64,000 bases of DNA from Halichondria panicea (taxonomy: Eukaryota > Porifera > Demospongiae > Suberitida > Halichondriidae). Numbering within the stretch: position 1 is the first letter of the stretch; every line of letters begins with the position of its first letter. A model generated the notes under the pieces. It saw only the letters and a program-made list of their open reading frames with translations, did not search any database and was not told the origin of the DNA. Of this stretch, positions 11,301 through 23,900 are shown piece after piece. A program made the position numbers and the translations under genes. The stretch is taken from assembly GCF_963675165.1 (NCBI RefSeq), contig NC_087384.1:4829182-4893181 (forward strand), given 5' to 3'.

Positions 11301-13087
11301 CCCTGTCCCTTTCCTCGTTTAAATAGATAATTGCCTTGCTGGCAAAGAGCACAATGGCGACTAGTGTAAGAGAGCTTGTGCTAGATAATTACTGCGTGGG
11401 CGAACGCTGCATTGTAACCTTAGTTATTCTACTTTCCAGGCTTAGTTGCAATCAATAACGTACAACACATGCTCACCACTGGAGGGTACTTGAGGTTGAG
11501 AGAGTTATAGAGCTTGAAGTTGACAAAGCCGAGAATGGAAGCATGGAACTCTATGAATGTGAGCATCACTCTGAAGTCCACATCTGTCGGCATCTGCAGG
11601 AGGACAGTGAAGTACAGTCAAAAACAGATAAACAAGTTAGAAGATAATTTATGGAGAGCAAAACGTTTCTCTATAACGCTTTGTAAAAGGAAACAATGAA
11701 TACAGTGTATTGACTTTGATGTACCTGTTGGCTAAATTGATAGGGTGTTATCCACGTCAGAGTTTGACCATCGACTTCAGCTTGAAAGTATATCCCCTTT
11801 ATTGATAGAAACACCTGGATAGTGGTTGAGACATAAATCATATACTGGCATCTCATAAACACTTACTTTTCTGAGTGCACGAGCCTCTATAATGTAGCGC
11901 ATAAATTCAACAGTCAGTCTCTTGCAGTTGCTGACTATGCTAGCCTGTTATACACGTAAGTTAGTGCAATTAGTACAGCTTTGCTCTAAGATATTTGCAG
12001 TTGCTCACCTGTAACCTCTTGTGCTGTGGGAGGGTTGAGAAGAGGAACAGCATTGTCAGAGCATCATCCATGTCTCGGAGTGCGTCTATGAACGTGGGGT
12101 ACCTACAGTGTATAGAGATTGAAGACAATGTACATATACCAGGGTTAGGGTTAACTTCTAAAATAAAAATGGGTAAATTCCAATTTCTTACATGTACAAA
12201 CATCTTTATTATAGCTCCACCAGAAAAATAATTACGAGCAAACCTGAGTGTTAATGTGTGTGCTTGTTGGGGAGGGGGGGGGCTGACACTCACCTTTCTC
12301 TGACAATGTGGTCCAGTGTGTACAGTGGTTTCCTCTCGTACAGTTTCTCCACCGTGTGATGCTCATCCTTGAAGTATGCCTTCTTTACTTTCCTCATAAA
12401 TACCTTGAAGTCCCTAAACTTTTCCAAAAGTGGCTCATGAGCCAAAAACTGAATGTCTTTGGCGTAGTAGTACGTCTTATGGGCCGTGCTGCCTTTGTTG
12501 ACCTTCTTCACGTTCTTAGGCTCGTGAGGATAGATGCCTTTCAAGATGCACAGGCGGCTGTACAGAGCACACAGCAACTGATATCATACAGAGCACACAG
12601 CAAATGTTCAGAGCATCATGCTATTACCGGTGTTGCAAAAGTGCCTCAGCTACAGGTTTATAGTACAAGGCAGTCAGCTAGGCAATTACATACATTGTAC
12701 ATGTTACATTTTACTGCTAGGCTTGTACGAGATTGGCACAGCAAGGGACTTTCTCATGTGTTTATTGTTACATGTACGAATTACACAAGTTGTAAACCTA
12801 AAAGACAAACAGCTAGAAAACTAATGCAGAAGTAAGATGTCATACGAGCGAGAAATTTTCGTTAATACCAACACAGTACAAATCATAATTGCTACTGTCT
12901 CTATTACTCTCTATACACCCCTCACCGAAAATCTGGCAGTGACAGCTGAAGCTTCTTCAATGCTTTATTTCTGGAGATGTAGGTGGTGACCATCCCACTC
13001 TCCCCCTACAGTGTAAGAAATGCAACTTCTTATCAGTATTCCATGAGGTCTTTAGTCTTTTTTTACCTTTCTTTTACGTTTGCCCAT
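8368..13087 (-). CDS. PES1: Pescadillo homologue
   Basis: Thirteen exons join in phase: 13067-13087, 12926-13005, 12294-12557, 12009-12102, 11867-11944, 11725-11814, 11477-11593, 10169-10270, 9771-9816, 9671-9717, 9316-9572, 8790-9019 and 8368-8660 (1719 nt, 572 aa; human PES1 is 588). Residues 1-285 match the Pescadillo N-terminal domain (MGKRKRK start, [29 protein letters not shown]). About 325-415 is a BRCT domain ([27 protein letters not shown]). An acidic stretch and a Lys/Arg-rich tail follow. PES1 forms the PeBoW complex with BOP1 and WDR12 in the nucleolus, for 27S/32S pre-rRNA processing and 60S assembly. Nothing is broken. The start lies 245 bp from the RPA1 start. Introns carry MITEs at 9932 and 10513. 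Confidence 0.95.
9932..10138. mobile_element. MITE with CAGGGTGTCATACAGG ends, copy 1
   Basis: The element is 207 bp and lies in PES1 intron 8. The left end is CAGGGTATTATACAGG and the right end CCTGTATGACACCCTG. A perfect 5-bp target duplication TCTAA flanks it (9927-9931, 10139-10143). The interior matches the copy at 17030-17209 (GAAGTAGAGGGGGGAA, GGTCAACTGTTATTTCAATA, CAGCTATGGACACTCAGTCAT). Confidence 0.85.
10513..10967. mobile_element. TA-flanked MITE (Tc1/mariner-like) in PES1 intron 7
   Basis: Ends are CAGTGGAACCTCC and the reverse complement of CAGTGGACCCTCC, each flanked by TA. It is about 455 bp with no transposase. TA duplication and CAGTGG-type ends are common in Tc1/mariner and pogo relatives. 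Confidence 0.6.
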
Positions 13088-13332
13088 CTTTCTTTTCCCT
13101 GCACGCCTTAGAGCTAGAATTAGGTGAAGGAGAAGATAAATCTAGCTAGCTTTTAGGTTGACCACGTGGTTGCCAACGACCACGAGGAGGAGAGAAGTGC
13201 TGACTTGACAGTAACAATTTTTACACGTGAGGCGCATCACTTGGAACTACCTTGGCGGGAACTAGCTGCTCTGTCTTCCTAGATCCTCTCTTCTCGATCT
13301 CCAAAGTGAAACCCAGATTCTCCTGCTCAACA
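13088..13332. promoter_or_regulatory. Shared bidirectional promoter, PES1 / RPA1
   Basis: Only 245 bp separate the PES1 ATG (minus, 13087) from the RPA1 ATG (plus, 13333). The interval contains GTTGCCAACGACCACGAGGA and CACGTGGTTG, which includes an E-box-like CACGTG. No TATA box is obvious on either side. Divergent housekeeping pairs at this spacing usually share a promoter; the sharing is inferred. Confidence 0.6.
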
Positions 13333-16300
13333 ATGGTGAACCTCACAAGTGGAGCTCTAACGGTATATAAAAAACATCCTCACCTTAGGCTAAGAAACTT
13401 TTAACACCTTCATAATAATCATATAGCATGTATTGGTTTGGGCTCCTTTTGTACGTCAATCATTCTTCTCCCTGCAGGCCATCCTTGAGGAACGTCCTCC
13501 GGAGAAGCCTGTTGTCCAAGTGCTTGTAAGTTTTGTGTGTGTGTTGTATCATGGTCTCATAGTAATCTATGGTTGTTATGTGCGTGGTGCTTTATCTGTA
13601 TGCGGTATAGTACTATATACGTTACCACATCCATAATCCCCCCTCCCACAGAACATGAAAAAGATAGTTTCTCAAACTAACGCCCCTGAGAGGTGGAGGC
13701 TGCAAATATCAGACGGCAATCACTATCAGCCATGTGAGTTTCGGTGTATTAAGCCCTCATTAATTAAACTTCCTCGGGGTAAAAAGCTTTAGAGCTGTCT
13801 TTATCAATAAACGCCCATCTTAAATAATTGCCCATGTATGGGCGTGGCACTGTGAGTGGAGCTAGTAGACATGCGGAAGCATAGCTAGCCATTTTGCAGT
13901 TTGTCAGCCACGTGTAGTTTTATCATCCCCCCCCCCCACACACACACAGGTATGATGGCTCCCCAACTAAACTCTTTAGTCACTGACAATAAAATCCACA
14001 AATTCTGTGTCATCCGGATGGACAGATACATCTGCAACATCGTCCATGGAAGGAAGTGAGTCACCCATCATCAACACACTGTCCTCAAATTGTATTTCTG
14101 AGGCTCTGTCTATACTATCACTGTATAGAGGACACGCAAACTTTTTGAAAATGCTTTCTCCTCACAGTCGTGCCTTAGGTCACGGCAGTAATTATGCTTG
14201 TGCTATGCAGTCTTTCATTTTAGTTGTTATACAGTGATAATCTGTTTCCACTGCAGGATCATCATCCTCATCCAGACGAGTGTTGTTAAGGCAGCTGAAG
14301 AGGTTGGAGGTCGTGCCCTTGGTGACCCCCAGATCCTCAACCTAGTGACAACAGTCGAGCCTTCCCCAGGACAAAATGGCCGACCCGCCCCAGCCACCTT
14401 AAGTCAGTAATGACATGGGTTGTAAGCCAATTCTCGAACTTATTGGATACCTTGTATAATGTATTATACTGTGTTGATTGCATCAAAAAGTTGTTTCTGG
14501 GAAAGAGAACGTCTCGTGTGCATGTTCCTATACATTTTGAAATGAAAGGATTGTACTTTGGTAATCCTATAGACGTACTCCATGTGGACAATACGAAGGT
14601 TGTACTACATAATTAATGAGAGACTGTAGTTCGTGTTAATGAGACTGTATGATCATTAATATTAGGTGAGCTTTAGCATGTTCCAGGTTCTAGGTGTGAA
14701 TTGTTGGCATAGTGATATTTGTAACGCTGTCCTGATGATAACGCAGCAATCATGTATTTTATTCTCCAGGCAAACCAGGTGTCAATGGTGGTGGCCGTGG
14801 TGATAGTGGTGGTCCTGCAACTGGAGCCTATCACAAGTAAGCGTGTGCACATGATAGTCATATTTGTGTGTAATTCTCTACGATGCATGGCATGTGTGTG
14901 CGAGGCCTAACCCTTAACCCCACCTTCCTTCCTCCCTCCCCCCCACACACAAACACTATAGCACTGCTCCTCCTTCTCGGCCTGCCTTCGGTGGTGCATC
15001 AGTATTGACCTCCCCTGGGGGGACGCCCCTCTCGTCGAGAAACATCATCCCCATCACCGGTCTGAACCCCTACCAAAATCGATGGACCATCAAAGTGCGT
15101 GTGTCCTCTAAACCAGCCATTAGAACATGGAGCAACTCACGGGGAGAGGGGAAAGTGTTCAACGTGGACCTCGTTGATTCCACAGTGAGTGGGTGTGTGT
15201 GGGAGGAAGGGGACGTAGAGTACTTGAGTGATATCTTTTAGTTTTCAATTGTGCTCATACTGTACATGTACGTGTACAGTTGTCAGCTCCTACTCTTACT
15301 GTACGCTTATCTTGAGTTTTGGTCTGTCTCTCTCTAGGGAGATGTGAGAGCGACCGCTTTCTACGACTTGGCTGACAAGATGCATAGTCTCTTTGAGTTG
15401 GGAAAGGTACGTATGTACATTGTTGAGTGCTAGTGTGGCTCTTCTGTGTGCATGACTAAATATAGTAGTCACTAACATTGCTTTTCTCTTAATTCTGGTA
15501 TTTTGAATAGGACTCACAAGTATAGATAGTCGAAATATAATCTGTGCTTTACAGTATATAAATATTTCCCACCTACTATACACTTTTGCCATGTAGTCTA
15601 GTGGGGTTTAACTGTCATAAATTGGCACCTCAGGGCTACAAGGGAAAATATGGCTCATAAATTGGCACCTCAAGCATATGCAACAAAAATAACAATAATG
15701 GTGTTTTCGATGAATGAAGATGAATGAAATGTCTTGCATGAGAAACAAAATGTCATAAATGAAAACATATAGTTGGGTGTAGTCTGTAGACTAGTTCATC
15801 AAACATTTTGTTGTGTGCTTGCAGAAGGAGCTGCTTTAGAGACACTCTGGGAGAGGGCTAGGGCTCAGGCTGAGCCTTGCTCACTAGCACTAGTACTGCC
15901 ACGCCACTGCACTAGGCCGGTTCAGCTTCTGTATTCAAAGAAAAAGAAGCCAGTTTAATAATAATATAGGAGTGGCTATTTTAAGCTTACCTTTTCTTGC
16001 TTACTAGCCTGGCATAGCCGAAGAGAGCTGGTCTAGACACCGTCTAGAGCTAGCTGTGTTGTTTTTTCTGGCTGGTTGCAGGTACGTGGAGGGAGGGGCT
16101 GGCTGCTCATATTCTGTCCAAGCTGCGCAAGGCTTTGAGTGTGGACAGGACCCGACGAGCTCTAGTTGTCTTCTTGTTTGAATAGTGTTGCTATGTGGTA
16201 GTCATGCAAGCTTATATAGCTGGATGCATAGCAACCAGTCAGCCAATCAGATGAGACATATATCAGTTAATACACAGTGCCTTGGGGTTTATGACAGTGA

Positions 16301-19300
16301 ACCACACCTCCCCCTTGCGCTTACGCCCTCATAGTCGGGAGGTTTACTGTCATAAACCCCTCTACACTGTACATTAACTAATACTTATGTACAATTAAAC
16401 GTGTGCATGCAATGCTGATAAACTGTAGTTACTGTCTGTGTTACGTGTACCTGTGTAAATATTATGAGTTCTTCATTGTAAATGTGCTGTAGGTGTACTA
16501 CATCAGTCGTGGTCGCCTCAAGCCAGCGAACAGGTCCTTCAACACCACCAGCTGTGAGTACGAGATCACGCTCAACGAGGATAGCGAGGTCGAGCCGGTG
16601 AGTGTGTGTGTGTGTGGGGGGGAGGGTTATTGGCAGTGTGGATCCAGTGAGTGTGTGGGGATATGTGTGGCTAGTTGGCTTTAAATTTTTCTCGTCATCT
16701 ACTGCATGTACGTATTAGAAAAGCACCATTCATGTGATTCACTGTGTCATTCATGATTCTTGCCCACAGTGCATGGAGGTGGACACCAGTCTTCCCACCA
16801 TAACATACAACTTCGTACCCATCGACTCAGTGCAAGGAGTGGAGCCAAACTCTGTCATAGGTACAGTACATGAATGTACATCATAGGACGTACTATCTAC
16901 ATGTATAAAGTAGCACTTACGTTCTCACCCCTTAATTAACCTTATACCGTGTATATACCTGCTTAATTTTGAGTGTGAGGCACTTTCGATTGCAAATTGC
17001 TTAATCAGCAATTCACAATAATTATATGTCAGGGTGTCATACAGGATTTTGAAGTAGAGGGGGGAAATGAGAAAAGTAACTAGAAAATGTTGCTAAAAAA
17101 AGGTCAACTGTTATTTCAATACCCAGCTATGGACACTCAGTCATCATTGAAAGGGGGGGAAATTTGAGCTATGGGGGGATATCCCCCCTTCCCCCTGTAT
17201 GACACCCTGTATGTAGTTAAAAAAGCAATAGGGCTTGTACAGTGTCATTCGCAATTCTACCTGTTCTAAACCTTTTGTCCTTTTTACACAATTTACTCTG
17301 TAGTCTGCGTGTATGAGCGGTAACATCACTATGCAAGAAAGCCATGCAAATATTACCAATGTTGTTGAATTACTTGCACATTCAATTTATAGACCTGGTA
17401 AAGGGTCACGGAATTAGAAAGCCAAATACTGCACGTATCTGTCACATTTGATGCATTATCAACTTCTACCGACTGTACAATCAGCATTTTTGCACTACTG
17501 CAACAATTTACATATTTAATCATTATTGTGTGCGAATGAATTTACCTCATGCTCTCAGATGTGATTGGCGTGTGCAGAGATGCCTCCGACCTCACCACCA
17601 TTGTCACCAAGGCCAGCAAGACAGTTTCCAAGCGTGATGTCCACTTGGTCGACCGCTCTAACCATGTCGTCAACTCCACGCTGTGGGGGGCCGAAGCCGA
17701 GGGATTTGAGGATGATGGGAAATTTCCTGTAATTGCTATCAAGGGGGCGAGAGTGTCCGACTTTGGGGGGCGGTCCCTCAATGTAGGGTTCAACAGTGTA
17801 CTGACGATTAACCCTGACATCCCTGAGGCTCACCAACTCAGGGGGTGGTTTGACAACTTTGGAAAGAACGTGGAGACTACTTCAATCTCTGAATCTCGTG
17901 CTGGAGGAAGTGAGTGGTATTCTGATACTTTGTAGTACAAAAGGATTGTATTGCTTATACGTGGATGCTGACCATCAATTCCATAGATACAAATAATCTA
18001 TGTTTGTTTGTGTACCAAGAGCTCGTATCTATGCAAATGTGTGTTAATTAATATACAGTACAGTATACAGTGTATGTGTACAGTCAAATTGCTACTCCTG
18101 CATAGACATGTGATCAAGTATAAATCTAGATACTTGTTATATTCCCCTCGCACACTCACACACTCACACACTCATGCAGCCATGCAGACAGCCTTTCTCA
18201 CTCTGAGCCAAGTGAAGGAGCTGAACCTTGGACAGAGGGAGAAACCCGACTACTTCTCTGTGAAAGCCTCTGTTGTGTTTGTCAAGAAGGACAACTGCCT
18301 CTACAAGGCCTGTCCATCTGCTGAGTGCAACAAGAAGGTCACTGAGGACAACATGGGTGGCTATTTCTGTGAGAAGTGTAATCAGAGCTTCCCCGAGTTC
18401 AAGTACAGGATGATCCTTTCGGTGTGTAATGTGTACTGTGCTTAGGTGTGTACAGTGTTACACTGTAGGTAATGTAATGTACATGTACAGATGTGTACAG
18501 TATTACTATTATTACTAACCCGAGGCGCGTGGGCAGCCACGAGTTATAGTAGTCGTTTGGTTTATCTGTTTTTTTGTGTATACTAAGACTCCAGGCTTAT
18601 TGCGATACTGACTTTGCTATGATCCTAGTCCACAGTGCATGAGCACTACTAAAACAAGAGTTCATTACTCTTGTACGTACATGTATGTGTACTTGTGGAT
18701 CAAACTAAGTTGCAAACGTGTTTCTGCTCAGATACTTTTCAAAAAGCATGCTGGATCTTTTTTAGCTACGATAATGGTCAATCCTTTCCTTTTTCTACCA
18801 ATATATAGCTAGATCTAGTAGCTTCATGTCGTATAGCTTTGGTGCCTCCACCGAGGCATCAGCACCCGTGGTGCTTTCATTAATTTGGAAATCAGCCTTA
18901 AAAGACAGATCACGTTGCAAGCAAGCGACCTCAATTCGAGGCTAGGAAAAATTGGGTGAATTGTGTGTGGTTACATACATGTACCTGTCTGTGTGTTAAT
19001 TTTCTAAGCTTCACTTTCATGTCAACTAATTTGCCCTCACATCTCCCCACCCACTTCCCTTGATCTCAGATCAACACAGCTGATCACTCTGAGAGCCAAT
19101 GGATGACGTGTTTCCAGGACACCGGCTCAGAGATCCTGGGCAAGTCCGCTCAGGAGCTAGGAGAACTGAGAGAGGCAGATGAGAATGCTTTTGACAACCT
19201 CTTCCAGCATGCCAACTTCAAGGAGTTTGTGTTTCGAGCCCGAGCCAAGATGGACACTTACAATGTAAGCTTGTGGTAATGTGTGCTGTTCCCATATCCA

Positions 19301-19623
19301 GAATGAAAGCGCTTAGACTACAGTGTAACGGCCACCCCTGAAGAAAGGCCAACTACGATATAAAAGCCAGACACCCAGGTTCCAAATGTGTACAAAACGA
19401 CCCCTCAACAAAGGCCGCCTCTGTATAAGGGCCAAAACCTTGTTCCCCAAAGGTGTCCGTTATTGAGGGTGTCCACTGTAATGTATATAATTCCAGAAAA
19501 TCAGGACTTTACATAGTAGTACTCGTACTGTAGCTAAACCATAGATACTAACCTGAGCTACATGTATATATGCTATACAATTTTTATGTTCATGAATAAG
19601 CCTGAGTGCGCATGCATATACGG

Positions 19624-19664
<41 letters not shown>

Positions 19665-20347
19665 TGTGTAGACTGCTACAGCCGCTCAAGGATCAATGAA
19701 GTGCAAGTAAGAGTTTCTATAGGCTTCTAGTCATGTTTTCTTGGATTTTAATTTGTGGATTTGCAAAATAATGCTTCATTCTCTAGTTATACTTGGAATG
19801 CCATTGCAGCCTTTTTAGAAGAGCACGTAGCCAAACTTATTTACCGAGTGTTGTTACTCTACTTAGTAGTTAGCTCTGCACTAGAATGCTAGCTATTGGT
19901 AGCTGCAAGAGTGAAAAGAGAGCTTCAAGGCTCTGCTGATGGCAGCCGGCCATTAATTTTAGACTTGAACTTTTGGCATCCATCGTTTTTAACAACAATC
20001 ATGGTCGATCATTACCCACTCTTTGAGTTTGCATGCAGTAATGCAAAAATTAATGTTCATCATGACTAGACTGTGTATAAAAGCTATTAGTAGCTTTATG
20101 TTATGTAGCTTTGGCATCTCCACCGAGGCATCAGCACCCGCGATGCTTTCATTTATATAATTTATGATAAGTGTTTTCATAACTTTCTGTACTGGCTTTC
20201 ATGTACTGGCTTTCATGTGTTTTAATACCACTCTTGTCCCTCTTCCAGGATGAGCAGCGGCTCAAGTGCTATTGTGTGAGCGTGGCTTCTGTCAATTTTG
20301 TGCAGGAGACACGAAGGAATATTGAGCTCATCAACCAGATGATGTGA
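13333..20347 (+). CDS. RPA1: Replication protein A 70 kDa subunit
   Basis: Fourteen exons join in phase: 13333-13362, 13478-13525, 13652-13733, 13950-14055, 14257-14402, 14770-14836, 14962-15184, 15338-15406, 16493-16597, 16770-16860, 17559-17909, 18180-18421, 19070-19264 and 20249-20347 (1854 nt, 617 aa; human 616). The domain order is RPA1N (1-105), a Gly/Ser/Pro linker, DBD-A (from about 185, IIPITGLNPYQNRWTIKVRV), DBD-B and DBD-C. DBD-C has the zinc ribbon Cys484, Cys489, Cys503 and Cys506 (CPSAEC, FCEKC). RPA1 is the large subunit of the RPA trimer, which coats single-stranded DNA in replication and repair. The exon 5 donor is the weaker GTCAGT but keeps the frame. Introns hold MITEs and R1-type repeats. 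The protein looks intact. Confidence 0.96.
17030..17209. mobile_element. MITE with CAGGGTGTCATACAGG ends, copy 2
   Basis: The element is 180 bp in RPA1 intron 10, with perfect 16-bp inverted ends (CAGGGTGTCATACAGG) and a 5-bp target duplication TATGT (17025-17029, 17210-17214). It belongs to the same family as 9932-10138. Confidence 0.9.
18515..18890 (+). repeat. Dispersed repeat with R1-type 3' end
   Basis: It starts CCGAGGCGCGTGGGCAGCC, as at about 2701, and ends with CACCGAGGCATCAGCACCCG then TGGTGCTTTCATT, the R1 3' end. It lies in RPA1 intron 12 and is non-coding. It shows that the two repeat families share an end or have recombined. Confidence 0.5.
19321..19478. mobile_element. Short TA-flanked MITE in RPA1 intron 13
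   Basis: The element is 158 bp between TA dinucleotides, with ends CAGTGTAACGGCCACC and the reverse complement of CAGTGGACACCCTC. The interior repeats GAAAGGCCAAC and AAAGGCCGCC. It is related in ends, not interior, to the element at 10513. Confidence 0.55.
19600..20155 (+). mobile_element. Dispersed composite repeat R1, copy b
   Basis: This full-length-looking copy in RPA1 intron 13 begins GTGCGCATGCATATACGG, then a (GT)n microsatellite at 19625-19662, then the conserved body (GGAATGCCATTGCAGCC at about 19796), and ends CACCGAGGCATCAGCACCCG with ATGCTTTCATTT. The (GT)n run is part of the element in every longer copy. Confidence 0.65.
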
Positions 20348-20925
20348 ATTGCTCGATCCCTGGAGGGTCATCAAGACAAGGACTGTGTTTAACTGTCATG
20401 AACTTCTCCACTATATGATGCAACTTTTGATTACTTGTGTTGAATGATTTGCATTTATCTTGCTATACACGGCTTATTATTATTGCCATGATCTGAGAAA
20501 AGACTGGTATTTTAATCGGCCTGGTCTCGAGGCTAAGAAAAGACATAAGCCTGGGCCTGGTCTCGAGGCTAAGAAAATATACAAGCCTAGCCTCGAGACC
20601 AGGCCGTATTTTAATCGGCCTGGTCTCGAGGCTAAGCTTAGCCTTGTTCTCAACCGAGTTGTCTCTAAAATAACGCTAGGTTGCCCATTTTTTAACTTTG
20701 TTTTATTGAAAAACAACCGGGCCTGGGAATAGCCTCGATTCCAGGCCGCCTTTCTCTCCGCAGTGCTACGCTGTGCCAAAAAGTGCACGTGACTGTTAGC
20801 CTATGAGGCATCTGTTACTAATGGTTACAACGCCGGCATACCTACTGTACACCTATTTTCGGAACAAGCTTCTTGCCAGTACAGTTAAACCTGTTCTCAC
20901 TGTTATTTTCCCTGATAATCTGATA
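20348..20925. repeat. Cluster of GCCTCGA...CCAGGC hairpin repeats
   Basis: Between RPA1 and the next gene, the string GGCCTGGTCTCGAGGCTAAG occurs three times in direct orientation and once inverted (20519-20640). A related copy with GAATAGCCTCGATTCCAGGC lies at about 20729. This is a pile-up of one hairpin MITE family seen across the window. No gene is seen. Confidence 0.6.
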
Positions 20926-23900
20926 ATGGCCAAGACATTGAAATCAACTCCTGAAGCCTCTAAAAGAGTGATAAAACTGCGAAGTGGTAGGCTGGTTTTA
21001 GAAAAAAAGCTTACAACAAAACATATGTTTTGCTGAGTTTTTGTATGGCCGGCTATATTTGACTTCTTAATTATGTCTGTGCCTTTTTGAGGTATGCTAA
21101 CGATGACTATTTTCAATTAGGTGCACTCAAGTCCTCTCTCAGTGATCCTCGACTTCTAGTGGCAAATAAGAAATCGATCTGTAAGTCATATAATTATAGC
21201 TAAGCCACAAACAAGAAGAACAAACCTTTTTAGCTATTGACTTTTTGTTTGTTTCATGTAGATTCACCCGAGCGACTTCAACAGCAGTCAACTGAGACGA
21301 AAAATGTCAAGTACATGTATAAAGGTATTATTAATGTGCACTGTATACACGGCATCATTATGCCTTGGTGTGCGCACGCAAGCGAGGTATTAGCCTCGTT
21401 CCCAGGCTTTAATAGAATGAAGTTGAAAAATGTTATTTTAGAGACAACTCTGTTGGGAACGAGGCTAGCGAGGTATATGGTAGTGTGCATGTGTGTGTGT
21501 GTGTGTCTGCCTGTCTGTCTGTGTAGAATGCTAGCTACCAAGGATCAATGAAATACTTTTAGTCACGTTTTCTTGGATTTCAATTCGTGTATTTGCAATA
21601 ATGCTTCGTTCTCAGTTTATGCCAATGTAATAATAGTTATTATAATTATGTTAGACTCATCATGCCTCTTCAAGTTCCACCAAGACTCATCAGGACTAAC
21701 CATAGAATGCAATTAGTGCAGGCATTAGTATATAAACTAGTTGTTAAATTGTGGATAGCAGTCTTGTGAATAATATCAATAATCTACAACCAGAGGAGGC
21801 TGGAACCACTTGACCTTAGCTAATTAAGGTCACTAATTGGATTTATCCAAACTTCTCTTGCAGACTACTTCAAGCCTAGTTTTTAGTGTCTATCATTTAT
21901 TTTTCAGGGGGGTCAAATTTTATTTTCGCCAATTTTGCTCAGAAGCAGAGATACAAGTCTCAAAGCCAGCTATGCAGTGACCTCGAGAACAAGCCGCTCA
22001 TGATATCGAGGCTAGTACAAGAGCAAAACTTTTGATTGTACTCTGCTTCTGAGCAAAATTGGCGAAAATAAAATTTGACCCCCCTGAAAAATAACGTTTT
22101 AAACTGACAGACACTAAAAACTAGGCTTGAAGTAGTCTGCAAGAGAAGTTTGGATAAATCCAATTAGTGACCTTAATTAGCTAAGGTTAAGTGGTTCCAG
22201 CCTCCTCTGATCTACAACTATCAAGTGAACCTCTTCACACCTACTTGAAATGCCATTGCAGCCTTTTCAGAAGAGTGCGATAGCAAAATTTGTTTATAGA
22301 GTGTTGCTATTTTACATAGTATAGTAATAATTATAGTTCTGCACTAGAACGCTATAGCTATATATTGGTAGGTGTATGCAAGTGAGAAAAGAGCTGCAAA
22401 GCTACACTGTTGCAGCAGCCATTTAATAGACATTTTGGCCTTTTTAGCAACAATCATGGTCGATCTTGTCGGTCCCACTCATTGAGTTTCCCCGTATGCA
22501 CGCCCATTTCACTCAGTGGTTGCCTGCATGTATATAGCCTTGTCCCCAGGCTGAGTGGGGCTGAGTTGTCGTATATACAGCAGATATAAGAATGCACGTA
22601 CATCATGTGTGATTTAATAGCTAGTATATAACTTTTACTTTACACATCCACCGAGGCATCAGCACCCGTGGTGCTTTCATTCCTTTGGTGATTGCTATTA
22701 CCATTACCAGCACCTTTTTTTATTATCCTTTCTCCATTCATTGCAGGTCCTCCTGGTACTCCTCCCACTCCGAACAAAAGAATTATTGACATTGTTCATA
22801 AGCTCAAGTCTTGTCCAAGAAACTGCCTCCTTCACCTGCACCAAATACGAAATGAGCTCCCAGCTGAACTGGACAAACTGACCACTACTCTTCAAAAAGC
22901 CAGCTCTGCAGTAATCAACCTAAGCCCAAGACAGCTGTCTGTCGAGAACACCGAGAAAGCGGCAAAGCTGTTGTCACATGGTCTGTCTCTGACTAGAAAA
23001 TTCCGCGGAGAACGAGCAAGTGGTGCTGCATACAAGCGTGTTGGGAGAGTGAAAAGACTGCTTGTTGTGGGAGTGAGCGCGGCTGAAGCTCTCACTAAAG
23101 CACTCACAACAGAAGAGATGGAGGAGAACAATGAAACTTTACAAGTTACAGGACAGGAGCAATTGAGTTTTCAGAAAACGAACGATGACACTCGGCAGGC
23201 AATCAGTGAGCTACTGTGGACAACAAGGAAGGAAGTGGAGGAGAAACAAAAAACTCTCTTGAATTCCACAAAGAATTCCACAAAGCTGCAAGGCATTAAA
23301 AAGCCGTTGAAGAGCATCCTAAAAAGCACGAAGAAGCTCACTAGCGCTGGCGTATCTTCTCTAATGGGAAATCTGGTCTCTATCAATGCAATTCTCAGAC
23401 CTAATGTACAGACCGATGATCTTATAAGATGCCTGGATAGCTCATTTAAAACTGTCAAGTACGATTTCTCCAAGTCAATGTATACCGTTGCCAGTCAGCT
23501 ATCCAAATCTTTCTTGACTGTGACTACTGCAACTGCTGACGAGAAGCAGACTTCCCACCAGGTCCTCACAGACGGATCAGTGAGGTTTACACTTTTTCCT
23601 GGTCGCCTCACTAAAGTGCTTGAGGAGAGAAAGAAAAATGGACAATCAATGATTTTTGCCAATACCCTAGACAAAGGAAAATGCGATAACCCAACCTGTT
23701 TTATTAAGAAAGGCAGGCTGACAAGCTTGGTTCAAAACAAAGAAATTGTTTGTACTGCTGCCAAACGATTTGCAGAGAAGATAAGACAATCTCTTCATGA
23801 TCGTTCAGTGCCGACCAAGTCCACGGGTTGTGACGTCTACAGAGTAACACTCGACATAGACTGTGCCAGTAGCACGAAACACAGAACTGATCATGACTTA

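Noticed and set aside
12308-12835. Plus-strand open frame of 175 residues
   Set aside because: It is antisense to PES1 exon 3 and its intron; the minus strand has the conserved protein.
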